64,000 nucleotides of DNA from Candidatus Ozemobacteraceae bacterium (lineage in GTDB: Bacteria; Muiribacteriota; Ozemobacteria; Ozemobacterales; Ozemobacteraceae), in the NCBI GenBank assembly GCA_035373905.1, contig DAOSOK010000010.1, forward strand, positions 50,848 through 114,847, read 5' to 3'. The notes under the pieces were generated by a model. It saw nothing but the letters and a program-made list of their open reading frames with translations. It did not search any database and was not told the DNA's origin. A program made the position numbers and the translations under genes. Of this stretch, positions 42,813-51,949 are shown in pieces. Every line of letters begins with the position of its first letter. Positions within the stretch are counted from its first letter, which is position 1.

Positions 42813-43931
42813 TTACAGGCCGCCAGAGGGGAGAGTAGTGGTCTTCGGGGGCGTGACCTGGAGGAACGCCCCGGTATAAATGGCTGCTCCGACGAATCTA
42901 TATGCCACCAACGCGCCGTTGTTGTCATACACAGGTGTGGTAACGGTATCCAGAGAAGTGATCGCATACCAGCCGGCTGGCAGGTTTACTATGGAGACGT
43001 TCCCGACGGCATTCGTCGTGGGGCGGTGAATGATCGCCGGCTGGCGGGTATCGCTGTTATCCGGTTTATACCACAGGGCGACCTTTGTGTTGGTGACGAG
43101 AGCGTCCGTCGTCGGATTGCGGATCGTACCCGCCAATGCGCCGGTAGACGTGAAAGCGGGACTGATTGCGATCGTTCCTATGTTTTTACCAGCTACGTTC
43201 AGGCCGGCGCCGTCGGCGACCGTGCCATTGTTCGCGGCAACTCCTCCGACGAAAAGATTGGTGGTGCTTGCGACGATGACCACATTCCGGTCTGTGAATC
43301 CGGTTTTGGAGAAGGTGACCGTGTATTGGCCTTCGGACACCCCATACAGAATGAATGAACCGTCTTCCAGGGTACTGGTGGTGAGGGCGCCTACACCGAG
43401 AGAAACGTCGGCAAACATCACAGGCGTGCTGTCAGCAGCGCTGACGAGTTTTCCAATGACGGTATAGGATGCAGCCACCTGAGCAGCGCCCGGTTTGGGA
43501 CGCAGGGAAAGGTTCTGCTCGACATTGGAATTCGCAGCCAGATTGATGACGGCATAATTCTTTTCGTAGATGCCGCTTTTATCATAGGCTTCGATATAAT
43601 AAATGCCGCCCGAAATGCCTGTAAATGAATAAAAATTGCTGTTTTGGGCATCACGCTTCGCGACCAGGACGGCATCACGATATAACCGGACGGCGACGTT
43701 CGCATTGCTGCTCACGATCGGGTTACCGGTGGAGAGATCGAGCAACCGTCCGTACAGGGTTGTGGTTCCGGCGATGTTGACGGTCGTGGAGGCCGTGTTT
43801 GTCGTGCCGGTCGAACTGGCGGACGATCCGGCCGGGTTGGAGTCGCAGCCGGTCAGGATGACGGCGGCCAGACAAACGACGAAGGCGATGCTCAGAAAAA
43901 AGCGGGTTGAGAGACGCGGGACGGAAAACAT
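42813..43931 (-). CDS. Lipoprotein with carboxypeptidase-regulatory-like repeats
   Basis: 372 residues from the ATG at 43931 (AAAGGAG site). The lipobox ILTGCDS gives a lipid-anchored Cys. After a Ser/Thr/Ala linker, at least three beta-sandwich modules of the CarboxypepD_reg-like kind follow (TLYGRLLDLSTGNPI; YTVIGKLVSAADSTPV; GALAGTIRNPTTDAL), each ending in a GxYxI strand. No enzyme domain. It lies inside the Tad cluster, so a surface structural role is likely, but inference only. Confidence 0.75.
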   Translation of the reverse strand: MFSVPRLSTRFFLSIAFVVCLAAVILTGCDSNPAGSSASSTGTTNTASTTVNIAGTTTLYGRLLDLSTGNPIVSSNANVAVRLYRDAVLVAKRDAQNSNFYSFTGISGGIYYIEAYDKSGIYEKNYAVINLAANSNVEQNLSLRPKPGAAQVAASYTVIGKLVSAADSTPVMFADVSLGVGALTTSTLEDGSFILYGVSEGQYTVTFSKTGFTDRNVVIVASTTNLFVGGVAANNGTVADGAGLNVAGKNIGTIAISPAFTSTGALAGTIRNPTTDALVTNTKVALWYKPDNSDTRQPAIIHRPTTNAVGNVSIVNLPAGWYAITSLDTVTTPVYDNNGALVAYRFVGAAIYTGAFLQVTPPKTTTLPSGGL

Positions 43932-44027
43932 GCGTTCAGGTCTCCTTTCGGGACGGGCAGATGGCTTGTTCATGGAATCTTCTCACTTTTGATGACGAAT
44001 CTGGAAACGGACTGTGTCGGACGTTAT

Positions 44028-44423
44028 CTATGCCGGCTCGATGATGAGCCTCTCACCGGCTTGTACCCCTTGTTTTTCGCGCACTCCTGCGGGCAGTTCC
44101 AGCACTTTTACCGCGTTGCGGTGCCAGCCCGAAACTCCCCACCAGGGAGCCAAAACATCATAGCATGCCACGACTTGGTTGTCCTTGTCGAGAAAAATCG
44201 CATCGATCGGGTACCCCATGAACATCATGTGAATCGACGTGCATGGTTCGATCAGCAATCCTTCCCCCGGCTGGAGGGGCGACGTGAACATCAGACCTCG
44301 CAGACGGCTGATGAAGGTATCGGCATATCTGGCCCGGTCGGCCAGCAGTTCGCCGTTCGCCCTGGTGACACGATACGATGACAAAGGCTGATGATCCCTC
44401 ACGTGGCCCGGCGAACACCTCAT
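44028..44423 (-). CDS. DUF192 family protein
   Basis: 131 residues of DUF192 (COG1430): RLRGLMFTSPL, GLLIEPCTSIHMMFMGYPIDAIFLD and WHRNAVKVLELPAG. The family is small and widespread, often secreted, of unknown function. Here it has no clear signal peptide. The ATG overlaps the tadC stop by 4 bp, so it is translated with tadC. Confidence 0.85.
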   Translation of the reverse strand: MRCSPGHVRDHQPLSSYRVTRANGELLADRARYADTFISRLRGLMFTSPLQPGEGLLIEPCTSIHMMFMGYPIDAIFLDKDNQVVACYDVLAPWWGVSGWHRNAVKVLELPAGVREKQGVQAGERLIIEPA

Positions 44424-45370
44424 TCACCGGTTTTCATGGTACTCTTTCCCATTTCCTCGATGATCTGATAGGCGGCGGGGCCCATGATGACGATACCGAC
44501 ATTCGGGAAAATGAAGAAAACCAGGGGAATCATCATCTTGACCGGTGCTTTTGCCGCCTCTTCCTCGGCGCGCTGCCGCCGCTTCTCGCGAAGCTGGTCG
44601 GACTGGATGCGCAGAACCTGACCGATTGAGACACCGAGCTGATCCGCCTGGATGATGGCCGAAACGAACGCCGAGAGATCCTGGTGGTTGACGCGTTCAG
44701 ACATATCCTTGAAGGCGTCACGCCGTGACTGGCCCATCCGGATCTGTCTGAGGGTCAGGCTGAATTCGTCGGGAATCGGGCCGCGCATCTTCTCGACGAC
44801 CTTGTCGCAGGCGGCATCGAAGCCGAGTCCTGCTTCGACCGCAACGGTCAGAAGGTCGAGGACGTCCGGGAGCTGGCGGGTGATTCCATGCAGGCGGGTC
44901 GCGATCTTGTTCTGGAGATACATGCGCGGAAGCAGTGTCCCGAGGCCGATTCCAACGAACGCGAACAGTCCTATCTGGCCTGGCTGCATCTGAACGACGA
45001 AGCCGAAGGCGATCATGACCGAGGGCAGAATGACTCGGAACAGGTTCTGAATGACCATGAACTCGCCGACCGTCAGACCGCCCGGATATCCGGCCTGGGC
45101 CAGCATTTTGCGGAGCGAGCCGCGCTGGATCTGCCGGATTTCCTTCGGATCGCGTTTCCCGGCGAGGTTTGCCAGGAATGGCCTGATGACGCGATCCACG
45201 AACGGCTTGTTCAGCTCCTCGTCCTTGATCGCCACCGCTTCGCTCGTGCTCACGCCGCCGTCGAGCTGTGCGAGGCGGTTCTGGATGTCAGACTGCGAAC
45301 CCGACGGGAACAGCAGGAGAATGACGAGGAAGACGGCGACGGCACCGATGATCATAAACAGGGTGTTCAT
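44420..45370 (-). CDS. tadC: Tad pilus inner-membrane platform protein TadC
   Basis: 316 residues with a type II secretion F-domain: RQLPDVLDLLTVAVEAGLGFDAACDKV and ERVNHQDLSAFVSAIIQADQLGVS, with several membrane segments. Together with TadB it forms the platform on which TadA acts. It lies 10 nt downstream of tadB. Confidence 0.9.
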   Translation of the reverse strand: MNTLFMIIGAVAVFLVILLLFPSGSQSDIQNRLAQLDGGVSTSEAVAIKDEELNKPFVDRVIRPFLANLAGKRDPKEIRQIQRGSLRKMLAQAGYPGGLTVGEFMVIQNLFRVILPSVMIAFGFVVQMQPGQIGLFAFVGIGLGTLLPRMYLQNKIATRLHGITRQLPDVLDLLTVAVEAGLGFDAACDKVVEKMRGPIPDEFSLTLRQIRMGQSRRDAFKDMSERVNHQDLSAFVSAIIQADQLGVSIGQVLRIQSDQLREKRRQRAEEEAAKAPVKMMIPLVFFIFPNVGIVIMGPAAYQIIEEMGKSTMKTGE

Positions 45371-45380
45371 GTCTCTCTCC

Positions 45381-46427
45381 TCACACTTCGATGTCGACGA
45401 TCTTCATGATGATCATCATGCCGATGATTTCCCAGATGATGCCGAAGACAAGCAGGAACCAGCCTCTGTACCAGCCCTGTTTGAACGTGAACAGTTTCGT
45501 CATGAAGCCGGGATTCACGATGTAAATCATGAGCCCCATGCCGACGGGGAGCGCACCGACGATGAAGCCGGAGACCTTGGCCTGCGCGGTTTTCGTCTGG
45601 ATGTCGCCCTTGATTTTCTGGCGCTGCCTGATCGTTGCCCCGATTTTGTCGAGAATTTCGGCGAGGTTGCCGCCGACCTGGCGCTGAATGAGCACGACGG
45701 TCGTGACGAGATCCCAGTCTTCGTTCTCGACGCGCATGTTCAGTCCGCGAAGGGCGTCTTCGAGGTTCAGACCGAGGCTGTTTTCTTTCAGGACCCGCCT
45801 CAACTCGATGGACATCGGGGGCGGAGCCTCGCGGGCGACCATTTCCATCGCCTGCAGAAGCGAATAGCCCGCTTTCAGGCCGTTCGCGATCATGATCAGC
45901 GCGTCCTGGATCTGGTTCCCGAACGCGGCGGAGCGCTGGGATTTCATGATCGTGACCCAGAGATTGGGCACGAAAAATCCGATGACGCCCAATCCAAGCC
46001 CCATAATGGGATTTTGCGTGATGAGCGTTCCGAAAATCGCCGGTATGATCGTGGCGAGAAAGACGACCGAGACGAATTCGTTGGCTTTCAGCGGAACGCC
46101 GGCTTTTGCGAGCTTATCGGCGATTCGAGCCGCCATGCCTTTCGGCGTGAGCACGAAGCCGACGTTCCCGAGGAGTTTTTTTATGCCCTGCTCATCCCCG
46201 CGGGTTTCTTTGACCCAATCGTCTTCCCCGTCTTCCGAGCCTCTGTCACGCTTTTCATCATCTTCGTCGGGAGGGGTGTACTGCTTGGCAATCATCTCGG
46301 ATTCGACGAGATACTGCTCCATACGCGCGCGAACGTCTTCCCCGGGGGCCGAACCGAACAGGGAAAACAGCAGGAGGGTAAACAGCAACGCCGTAAAACC
46401 GGCTACAACGATGAAAATCAGTTGCAC
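45381..46427 (-). CDS. tadB: Tad pilus inner-membrane platform protein TadB
   Basis: 348 residues. The T2SS-F domain includes QIQDALIMIANGLKAGYSLLQAMEMVAREAPPPM, with membrane segments at the N terminus and at 275-345. Four bases separate it from tadA. Partner of TadC. Confidence 0.9.
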   Translation of the reverse strand: MQLIFIVVAGFTALLFTLLLFSLFGSAPGEDVRARMEQYLVESEMIAKQYTPPDEDDEKRDRGSEDGEDDWVKETRGDEQGIKKLLGNVGFVLTPKGMAARIADKLAKAGVPLKANEFVSVVFLATIIPAIFGTLITQNPIMGLGLGVIGFFVPNLWVTIMKSQRSAAFGNQIQDALIMIANGLKAGYSLLQAMEMVAREAPPPMSIELRRVLKENSLGLNLEDALRGLNMRVENEDWDLVTTVVLIQRQVGGNLAEILDKIGATIRQRQKIKGDIQTKTAQAKVSGFIVGALPVGMGLMIYIVNPGFMTKLFTFKQGWYRGWFLLVFGIIWEIIGMMIIMKIVDIEV

Positions 46428-46431
46428 GCCG

Positions 46432-47802
46432 TCACCATCCTTTGGCGGAGTCGGTGAAGATGTTCGGCGGCAGATGGATTCCAGCTTCTTCGAATTTGGT
46501 TGCGAATTTCGGTCTGATGCCGGTTGCCTTCAGGCGGCCGATGATCTTCCCTTTTTCATCGACACCTGACTGCTCGAACCGGAAGATGTCCTGCATGACG
46601 ATCTTGTCGCCTTCCATGCCCTGGATCTCGGTCAGATACGTGATCTTGCGCGAACCGTCCTTGAGACGGGACTGCTGGATGATCAGGTGAACGGCCGAGG
46701 CGATCTGCTCGCGGATGGCGCGAACCGGAAGATCCATGCCGGCCATCAGAACCATCGTTTCGAGACGGGCGAGCATGTCGCGAGGCGTGTTTGCGTGTCC
46801 CGTGGTCAGAGAGCCGTCGTGGCCGGTGTTCATGGCCTGGAGCATGTCGAGGGCTTCGCCGCCGCGGCATTCGCCGACGATGACCCGCTCGGGGCGCATG
46901 CGAAGCGTGTTCTTGATGAGCTCGCGCATCGGAACGGCGCCCTTTCCTTCGATATTTGCCGGACGCGTTTCGAGACGCACGACATGCGGTTGGCGCAGCT
47001 GGAGTTCGGCCGCGTCTTCGCACGTGATGATGCGCTCGTCTTCCGGAATGAAGGAACTCAGGATGTTCAGCGTGGTCGTCTTTCCGGAGCCCGTGCCGCC
47101 CGAAACGACGCAGTTGAGGCGAACCTTGATGCAGGCCTCGAGAAACTTCGCCATGTCGTCCGTCAGTGTGCCGAAACGCACCAGATCGGCGATTCCGAGG
47201 GCTTCCTTCTTGAACTTTCGAATCGTGATCGTCGGCCCGTTCAGCGCGAGAGGCGGAATGATCGCGTTCACGCGGGAGCCGTCGGGAAGACGCGCGTCGA
47301 CGTACGGAACCGATTCGTCGATGCGGCGGCCGATCGGCGCGACGATGCGTTCGATGATGCGCATGACGTGATCGTTGTCCTTGAACTTGATCTCGGAAAG
47401 GGTCAGCTTCCCTTTCTTTTCGAAGTAAATCTGGTAGGGGCCATTGACCATGACTTCGGAAATGTCGTCATCGTCGAGCAGCTTCTGGATCGGGCCGAAC
47501 CCGATCATGTCGTCCAGCAGAACCTGCGTCATCGACTCCATTTCACGGGGCGAGAGAGAGATGTTCAGCTTGCTCCCTTCCTCGGTCGTGACCTGGGTGA
47601 TGCGGTCGCGGAGCATGCCGCGCTTCTTTTCCTGGTTCGTCTCGGTCATGATCGCCTGGGGCATGTCGTCGATCAGCCGCGTGTGAACCTTTTCCTTGAG
47701 CCTCTCAAAACCGGTGATTTCGCGGGTTACCGCAGATTCGAGGATGCCGGATTTTTCTACGGACTTCTTTTCCTCATTCAGACGAGAAAGTAAACCACCC
47801 AT
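46432..47802 (-). CDS. tadA: Tad pilus assembly ATPase TadA/CpaF
   Basis: 456 residues. Hexameric ATPase that drives pilus assembly. Walker A GGTGSGKTTTLNIL, the Asp box DERIITCEDAAEL, and HxD-type GHDGSLTTGHANTPRDML are canonical for the CpaF branch, as are the N-terminal VMVNGPYQIYFEKKGKL segment. It sits 6 nt downstream of tadZ. Confidence 0.95.
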   Translation of the reverse strand: MGGLLSRLNEEKKSVEKSGILESAVTREITGFERLKEKVHTRLIDDMPQAIMTETNQEKKRGMLRDRITQVTTEEGSKLNISLSPREMESMTQVLLDDMIGFGPIQKLLDDDDISEVMVNGPYQIYFEKKGKLTLSEIKFKDNDHVMRIIERIVAPIGRRIDESVPYVDARLPDGSRVNAIIPPLALNGPTITIRKFKKEALGIADLVRFGTLTDDMAKFLEACIKVRLNCVVSGGTGSGKTTTLNILSSFIPEDERIITCEDAAELQLRQPHVVRLETRPANIEGKGAVPMRELIKNTLRMRPERVIVGECRGGEALDMLQAMNTGHDGSLTTGHANTPRDMLARLETMVLMAGMDLPVRAIREQIASAVHLIIQQSRLKDGSRKITYLTEIQGMEGDKIVMQDIFRFEQSGVDEKGKIIGRLKATGIRPKFATKFEEAGIHLPPNIFTDSAKGW

Positions 47803-47808
47803 CAGACG

Positions 47809-49032
47809 TTACCTCCCTTGATTCAAGACCCGAAGTAGGATGTTTTTGAACTTGTCGATGACACTCTCCTGCTCTTCCGCGGGAGCCTCTCTCTCCACGC
47901 CGGCGATCGTCATGGCCATGTCTTTTATGGTTTTGGCCAACGGAGTGTCAGGGGATTTTACCACAAAAGGTTCACCTTGGTTAAGTGCCTGCTGCGCCGT
48001 CGCCATATCCATCGGAACGGTCGAGAAAAGCGGGATGGCGAGACCCGCCTCGATATCCTTGCATCCGATGCCGGCGTGCGGGAAATCCTTGTTGAGGACC
48101 AGCTTGATCTTGTTCGTGTCGAACTTGATGTCGGAAAAGGTTTTCAGACACAATTTCGTGTTCTTCAGCGAGCTGATCTCGAGAGTCGCCACGAGCAGCA
48201 CGAGATCCGTGCGATCGAGGATGGCCAGTTCGAGGTCGCCGATGTGCGGTGCGGTGTCGAAAATGATGAACTGGTAGTTCTCCGATACGTGATCGAGAAT
48301 CTGCTTGATGTGCTGGGCCTTGATCGACTCGGCGTATGCCGGCTCGATGGGCGCCAGGAGCAGTTCGAGACCGCTCGGGTGGCGAACCGTGTTCTTCTCG
48401 ATGTCTTCGGGCGAGACCTCATCCTTGTTGTCCTGGATGATGCCGTAGATGTTTCGGTTGCATTTCTGGTTCAGCGTGATCGCGACGTCGCCGAACTGAA
48501 GCGACGTGTCGATCAGGAGCGTATGCTTGCCCAGTCTGGCCAGGCTTACCGCGAGGTTCGTCGCCAGCGTGGTCTTGCCGACGCCGCCCTTCGTTGAGAA
48601 GAACGTCAGGACCTGCGCCTTTTGCTCTTCTACAAGCGCATCGGGGGTGTCCTTCACCCACTGATTGAAGACGTTCAGGATCGCTTCCGACAACTCGCTT
48701 CCGGAAAAGGGCTTCGTGAGGAAGTCTTTCGCGCCGGCTTTCATCGCCCGGCGGAAATACTCCTGCTCGCTCTGGATCGACATGATGATGACCTGGATGT
48801 TCGGCCGCTCCTTGGTGAGCGTTTCCGTGGCCTTGAGGCCATCCAGTTTCGGCATGTTGATGTCCATCAGGACGACGTGCGGCGACAACTCTCGTATCAA
48901 CTTGAGGGCTTCGTCGCCGTCACCGGCTTCGCCGACGACGCGTACATTGTCAAGGGTGCTCAGCATGCGGCGCACGTTCGAGCGGAGCTCGATCATGTCG
49001 TCGGCTATGAACACCTTGATGCGTTGCGCCAT
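47809..49032 (-). CDS. tadZ: TadZ/CpaE-like protein with intact receiver domain
   Basis: 407 residues. An N-terminal receiver (about 1-120) keeps the acidic pair, Asp 57 in LMDINMP and Lys in TKPF, so it can be phosphorylated. A MinD/ParA-type ATPase follows (Walker A KGGVGKTTLA, 148-157; LIDTSLQFGDVA). TadZ positions the Tad apparatus at the cell pole. Receiver-like domains of many CpaE proteins are degenerate; this one is intact. First gene of the tadZABC run. Confidence 0.9.
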   Translation of the reverse strand: MAQRIKVFIADDMIELRSNVRRMLSTLDNVRVVGEAGDGDEALKLIRELSPHVVLMDINMPKLDGLKATETLTKERPNIQVIIMSIQSEQEYFRRAMKAGAKDFLTKPFSGSELSEAILNVFNQWVKDTPDALVEEQKAQVLTFFSTKGGVGKTTLATNLAVSLARLGKHTLLIDTSLQFGDVAITLNQKCNRNIYGIIQDNKDEVSPEDIEKNTVRHPSGLELLLAPIEPAYAESIKAQHIKQILDHVSENYQFIIFDTAPHIGDLELAILDRTDLVLLVATLEISSLKNTKLCLKTFSDIKFDTNKIKLVLNKDFPHAGIGCKDIEAGLAIPLFSTVPMDMATAQQALNQGEPFVVKSPDTPLAKTIKDMAMTIAGVEREAPAEEQESVIDKFKNILLRVLNQGR

Positions 49033-49165
49033 TCATTTCTCCCGGGCGGAGGGTGTCTCCTTGTTTAAGTCAAGAAACATATCACAGGAGGTCTCACCCG
49101 GACAACGGAAATGCGAGATATTTGAAAAATTCCCGCGAATATCCGTTCGTACCGTCGACGGCCGG

Positions 49166-49711
49166 TCACCAGCGCAGGGGGAGTTCCACGAACGTCGCGA
49201 GCAGGGCACCCAGGAAAATATCTATCCCGAGATAGAACCTGAATCCGGTCTGTCCGGCCGTGTTGTGAATCGTTTTGTCGCGGAACGCCCCGCTCTGAAT
49301 GCTCGCCAGCAGCATGGGCAACGCATCCTTCCCGAAGTTCAGCCTCTGGATGATGATTGCATGCGGGATCCCGAGAATGCAGGAATACAGAAACGTGCCG
49401 ATGACGAACTTCGTTCCGGCCAGCGCCGCGAGCCCGCCGAGGAGTTTCACGTCCCCCATGCCGATGACGCCGATCATGGCCGGCCCCATATACAGCGCGA
49501 TGCCGACGAGAGTCGCGAGAAAACTGTATCCGAGGCCGGACCAGCCATACCACCAGGCGTTTGCCAGCCAGCCGGCCAGAATCATGGGAAAGGTCAGCCA
49601 GTTGTAGATCTTGCCCCGACGCATGTCGGTGATCATGCCGGCGGCGGCGCCCGCGAGTGCGATCAGGCGCATCCAGAGATCCGGAGGCTGGGGAATGGCG
49701 AACTCGAACAA
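49166..49711 (-). CDS. tadV: Prepilin peptidase (A24, TadV/CpaA-like)
   Basis: 181 residues with about five membrane segments. Catalytic aspartates: GMITDMRRGKIYNWLTFP and GVIGMGDVKLLGG. It cleaves leader peptides of Flp-type pilins. The short form without the N-terminal methylase domain fits TadV. 133 nt upstream of tadZ on the same strand. Confidence 0.9.
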   Translation of the reverse strand: MFEFAIPQPPDLWMRLIALAGAAAGMITDMRRGKIYNWLTFPMILAGWLANAWWYGWSGLGYSFLATLVGIALYMGPAMIGVIGMGDVKLLGGLAALAGTKFVIGTFLYSCILGIPHAIIIQRLNFGKDALPMLLASIQSGAFRDKTIHNTAGQTGFRFYLGIDIFLGALLATFVELPLRW

Positions 49712-49806
49712 GGCTGTTTTCTCCTGAATGCTGCCTGAATACTAGCACGGTCTTCGCCTGCGTAAAACCATTTTCGGTTGATGACCATGGCACGTGGAAA
49801 ACGAAG

Positions 49807-49835
49807 CATGCCGTCCGCGTGTGCCGGACGGCATG
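49807..49835 (-). terminator. Hairpin after the BY-kinase-like gene
   Basis: An 11-bp perfect stem (CATGCCGTCCG, 49807-49817, with 49825-49835) and 7-nt loop. No T run visible, so it may be a weak terminator. It lies 22 nt after the stop of the gene that ends at 49858. Confidence 0.55.
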
Positions 49836-49857
49836 GTGGAGGGCAAGGTAAAACGAT

Positions 49858-51816
49858 TCAGGTCGTGACGTAGCCGAGAACGGTGGCTCGGATGTTTTTC
49901 AGGAAATCCTGGCTTGCCTTGATGTCCGCTTCGGGCTCGCCTTCGCGGTGCAGAAACACGACACCGCCCGCCTGCTCGGCGAGAATGCCGGCGTCCGGAT
50001 ATTCGAGAAGAGCCGGGGTGTCGATGAGGACCAGCTCGACCCTTCGCTTGAGGGTGTCCAGCAGTTCGATCATCGAAACCGAGCCCAGAAGTTCGACCGG
50101 GTGCGGCGGGATCGGGCCGGCCGTGATCAGGCCGAGGTTCTTGAGCATCGTCGGCTTGACGATGTTTGCCGACGACTGGCCGCAGAGGGCCGTGCTCAGC
50201 CCGGTGTGGTTGTCGGTGTCGAAGATGCGGTGAAGGACGGGCCGCCGGAAGTTCGCGTCGATCAGGACAACCGAGTAGTTCGCCTGGGCGAACAGAATGG
50301 CGAGATTCGCCGTCAGCGTGCTTCGCCCCATTCCCGAGCGGGAAGAGCAGACCTGGATGATGCGGGTGGCGTTGTCGGCGAGTGCGATCTGGAGGTTCGA
50401 CACGAGGGTTCGATACGGCTCGAGCCGCCTCGAATCCGGCTCGTTGAGAACGATCAGCCGCTCGTCGTAGCTGGCGTGATGGACCGAGTCGGGCACCGGC
50501 AGCGCGAGACGCGTCGACGAGAGCGGAGACATCTGGAGAAGGTGAGTGGACGGCCTGGCCTCGTAGCCGGGGGCTGAGACGAAGACCGGGGTGGGCGCGC
50601 CCACGAACTCCGCCTTCATCGGAACCGGCGTGTAGAGCAGAAAAACGGCGAGAAGCGTTCCGCCCAGCATTGCCGCGAGTTCGCGCTGGAGCAGGGAAAG
50701 ACCGATCGGTTTCGGTGCATCGATGTCCTTGCGGAGAACCTGGATCCGTCCGACCGCGGTCGACTGCTTGATCTGCAGCTCTTCAAGCCGCATCGTGACG
50801 TCGGCGTAGAGCGTTTCGAGTGACCTGATGCGGGAGGTGCTGGCCGACGAGGCGAGGACGGGAGCGCGGCCGCCGAAGGGGTTCGCCAGTGTCGGCTCCG
50901 GCGGCGTGCGGTTGGCTTCGAACCAACGCTTTTTCAACTCTTCCAGCTTGGCGGTGTTTGCCTCGATTTCCTGCTGGAGGGTGTCATACTCGGGGTTCGG
51001 TTCTTTTCTGTCACGCTGCGAAGCGAGTTTGCGCTGACGGGCCTGGAGTTCGGAGATGAACTCGTTCGCCGCAACCACCTTGGGGTGCTTCTCGCGATAG
51101 GTTTCGAGCAGGCGCGCAAGTTCCGCGCGAGCCTCCGCGAGCGTGTCGCGCACTTCCGCCAAAGCGTTGTCGGTGCGTGACGACGGGACGACGCGAATGC
51201 GGGGAAGGGTCTGCAGGCGCTTTCTGTCCTCCTGCAGTTTCGTGCCGACGCGCTGGATCTCCTCGTCGAGGGCGAGCGCCTCGTTTTCGAACAGGGGCGA
51301 CGGCAGCGCATCCGCCGTGCCTCGGCGCGCTTCCTCGAGTTTCTCTTTGAGCACGTTCTTCTTTTTTTCGAGCATCTCGATCTCGAACAGGTTCGTCTCG
51401 TTCGAATACCCGAGGAACCGCTCGGAAAGCATCTTGATGACGGCATCGCCGAGCGCGGGCAGTTCCGCCGGATTCGGGTCGCGAACGGTGAGTTTCACGA
51501 GCCCCTGGCCGGCGTCTTCCAGCGTGAAGGGCGCGTAGCGCGGCTCCGACTTTCCGAGATCGAGACCACAGGTCTGCAGGACTTCTCCGATCACGTCCTT
51601 CTGAGACAGGATGCCGTTCATCGCCGCGGCCGGGCTGTCGCCGGGACGCAGCTCGCTCGTCATGACTCTGAGAAGGGATTTGCTCTCGTAAACGGTCGGG
51701 AAGACGCGGCTGACGAGCGCCGTGACGAGTAGCGTCGCGGCCACGATCATGACGGCCGCTCCCCGATGTCGGTCGAGGCTGCGGAGGATGCCTTCGAACA
51801 GGTTCTCCTGCGCCAT
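49858..51816 (-). CDS. Wzz/BY-kinase-like polysaccharide co-polymerase with defective Walker A
   Basis: 652 residues from the ATG at 51816 after AGGAGG. Residues 20-40 form the first membrane segment, then a Wzz-type periplasmic region with long coiled coil (about 145-300), and a second membrane segment at about 378-397. The C-terminal P-loop domain has the Walker A' strand VVLIDANFRRP and LVLIDTPAL, but its Walker A reads SRSGMGRST: Arg 498 replaces the Lys. The usual Tyr cluster at the C terminus is absent (a single Tyr in LGYVTT). It likely regulates polysaccharide chain length; catalysis is doubtful. Confidence 0.85.
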   Translation of the reverse strand: MAQENLFEGILRSLDRHRGAAVMIVAATLLVTALVSRVFPTVYESKSLLRVMTSELRPGDSPAAAMNGILSQKDVIGEVLQTCGLDLGKSEPRYAPFTLEDAGQGLVKLTVRDPNPAELPALGDAVIKMLSERFLGYSNETNLFEIEMLEKKKNVLKEKLEEARRGTADALPSPLFENEALALDEEIQRVGTKLQEDRKRLQTLPRIRVVPSSRTDNALAEVRDTLAEARAELARLLETYREKHPKVVAANEFISELQARQRKLASQRDRKEPNPEYDTLQQEIEANTAKLEELKKRWFEANRTPPEPTLANPFGGRAPVLASSASTSRIRSLETLYADVTMRLEELQIKQSTAVGRIQVLRKDIDAPKPIGLSLLQRELAAMLGGTLLAVFLLYTPVPMKAEFVGAPTPVFVSAPGYEARPSTHLLQMSPLSSTRLALPVPDSVHHASYDERLIVLNEPDSRRLEPYRTLVSNLQIALADNATRIIQVCSSRSGMGRSTLTANLAILFAQANYSVVLIDANFRRPVLHRIFDTDNHTGLSTALCGQSSANIVKPTMLKNLGLITAGPIPPHPVELLGSVSMIELLDTLKRRVELVLIDTPALLEYPDAGILAEQAGGVVFLHREGEPEADIKASQDFLKNIRATVLGYVTT

Positions 51817-51949
51817 TGTTTTGCCTCCTAAGCACGAATCCTGCCCCGGCACGTCGCGCATACCGGAGTCTCAGGAAACATCGGCAAATCCGACCGCAAA
51901 TCGAAGGGGCACGGTCGAAAACCGTGCCCCCGAACGTGATGGCGTTGGA

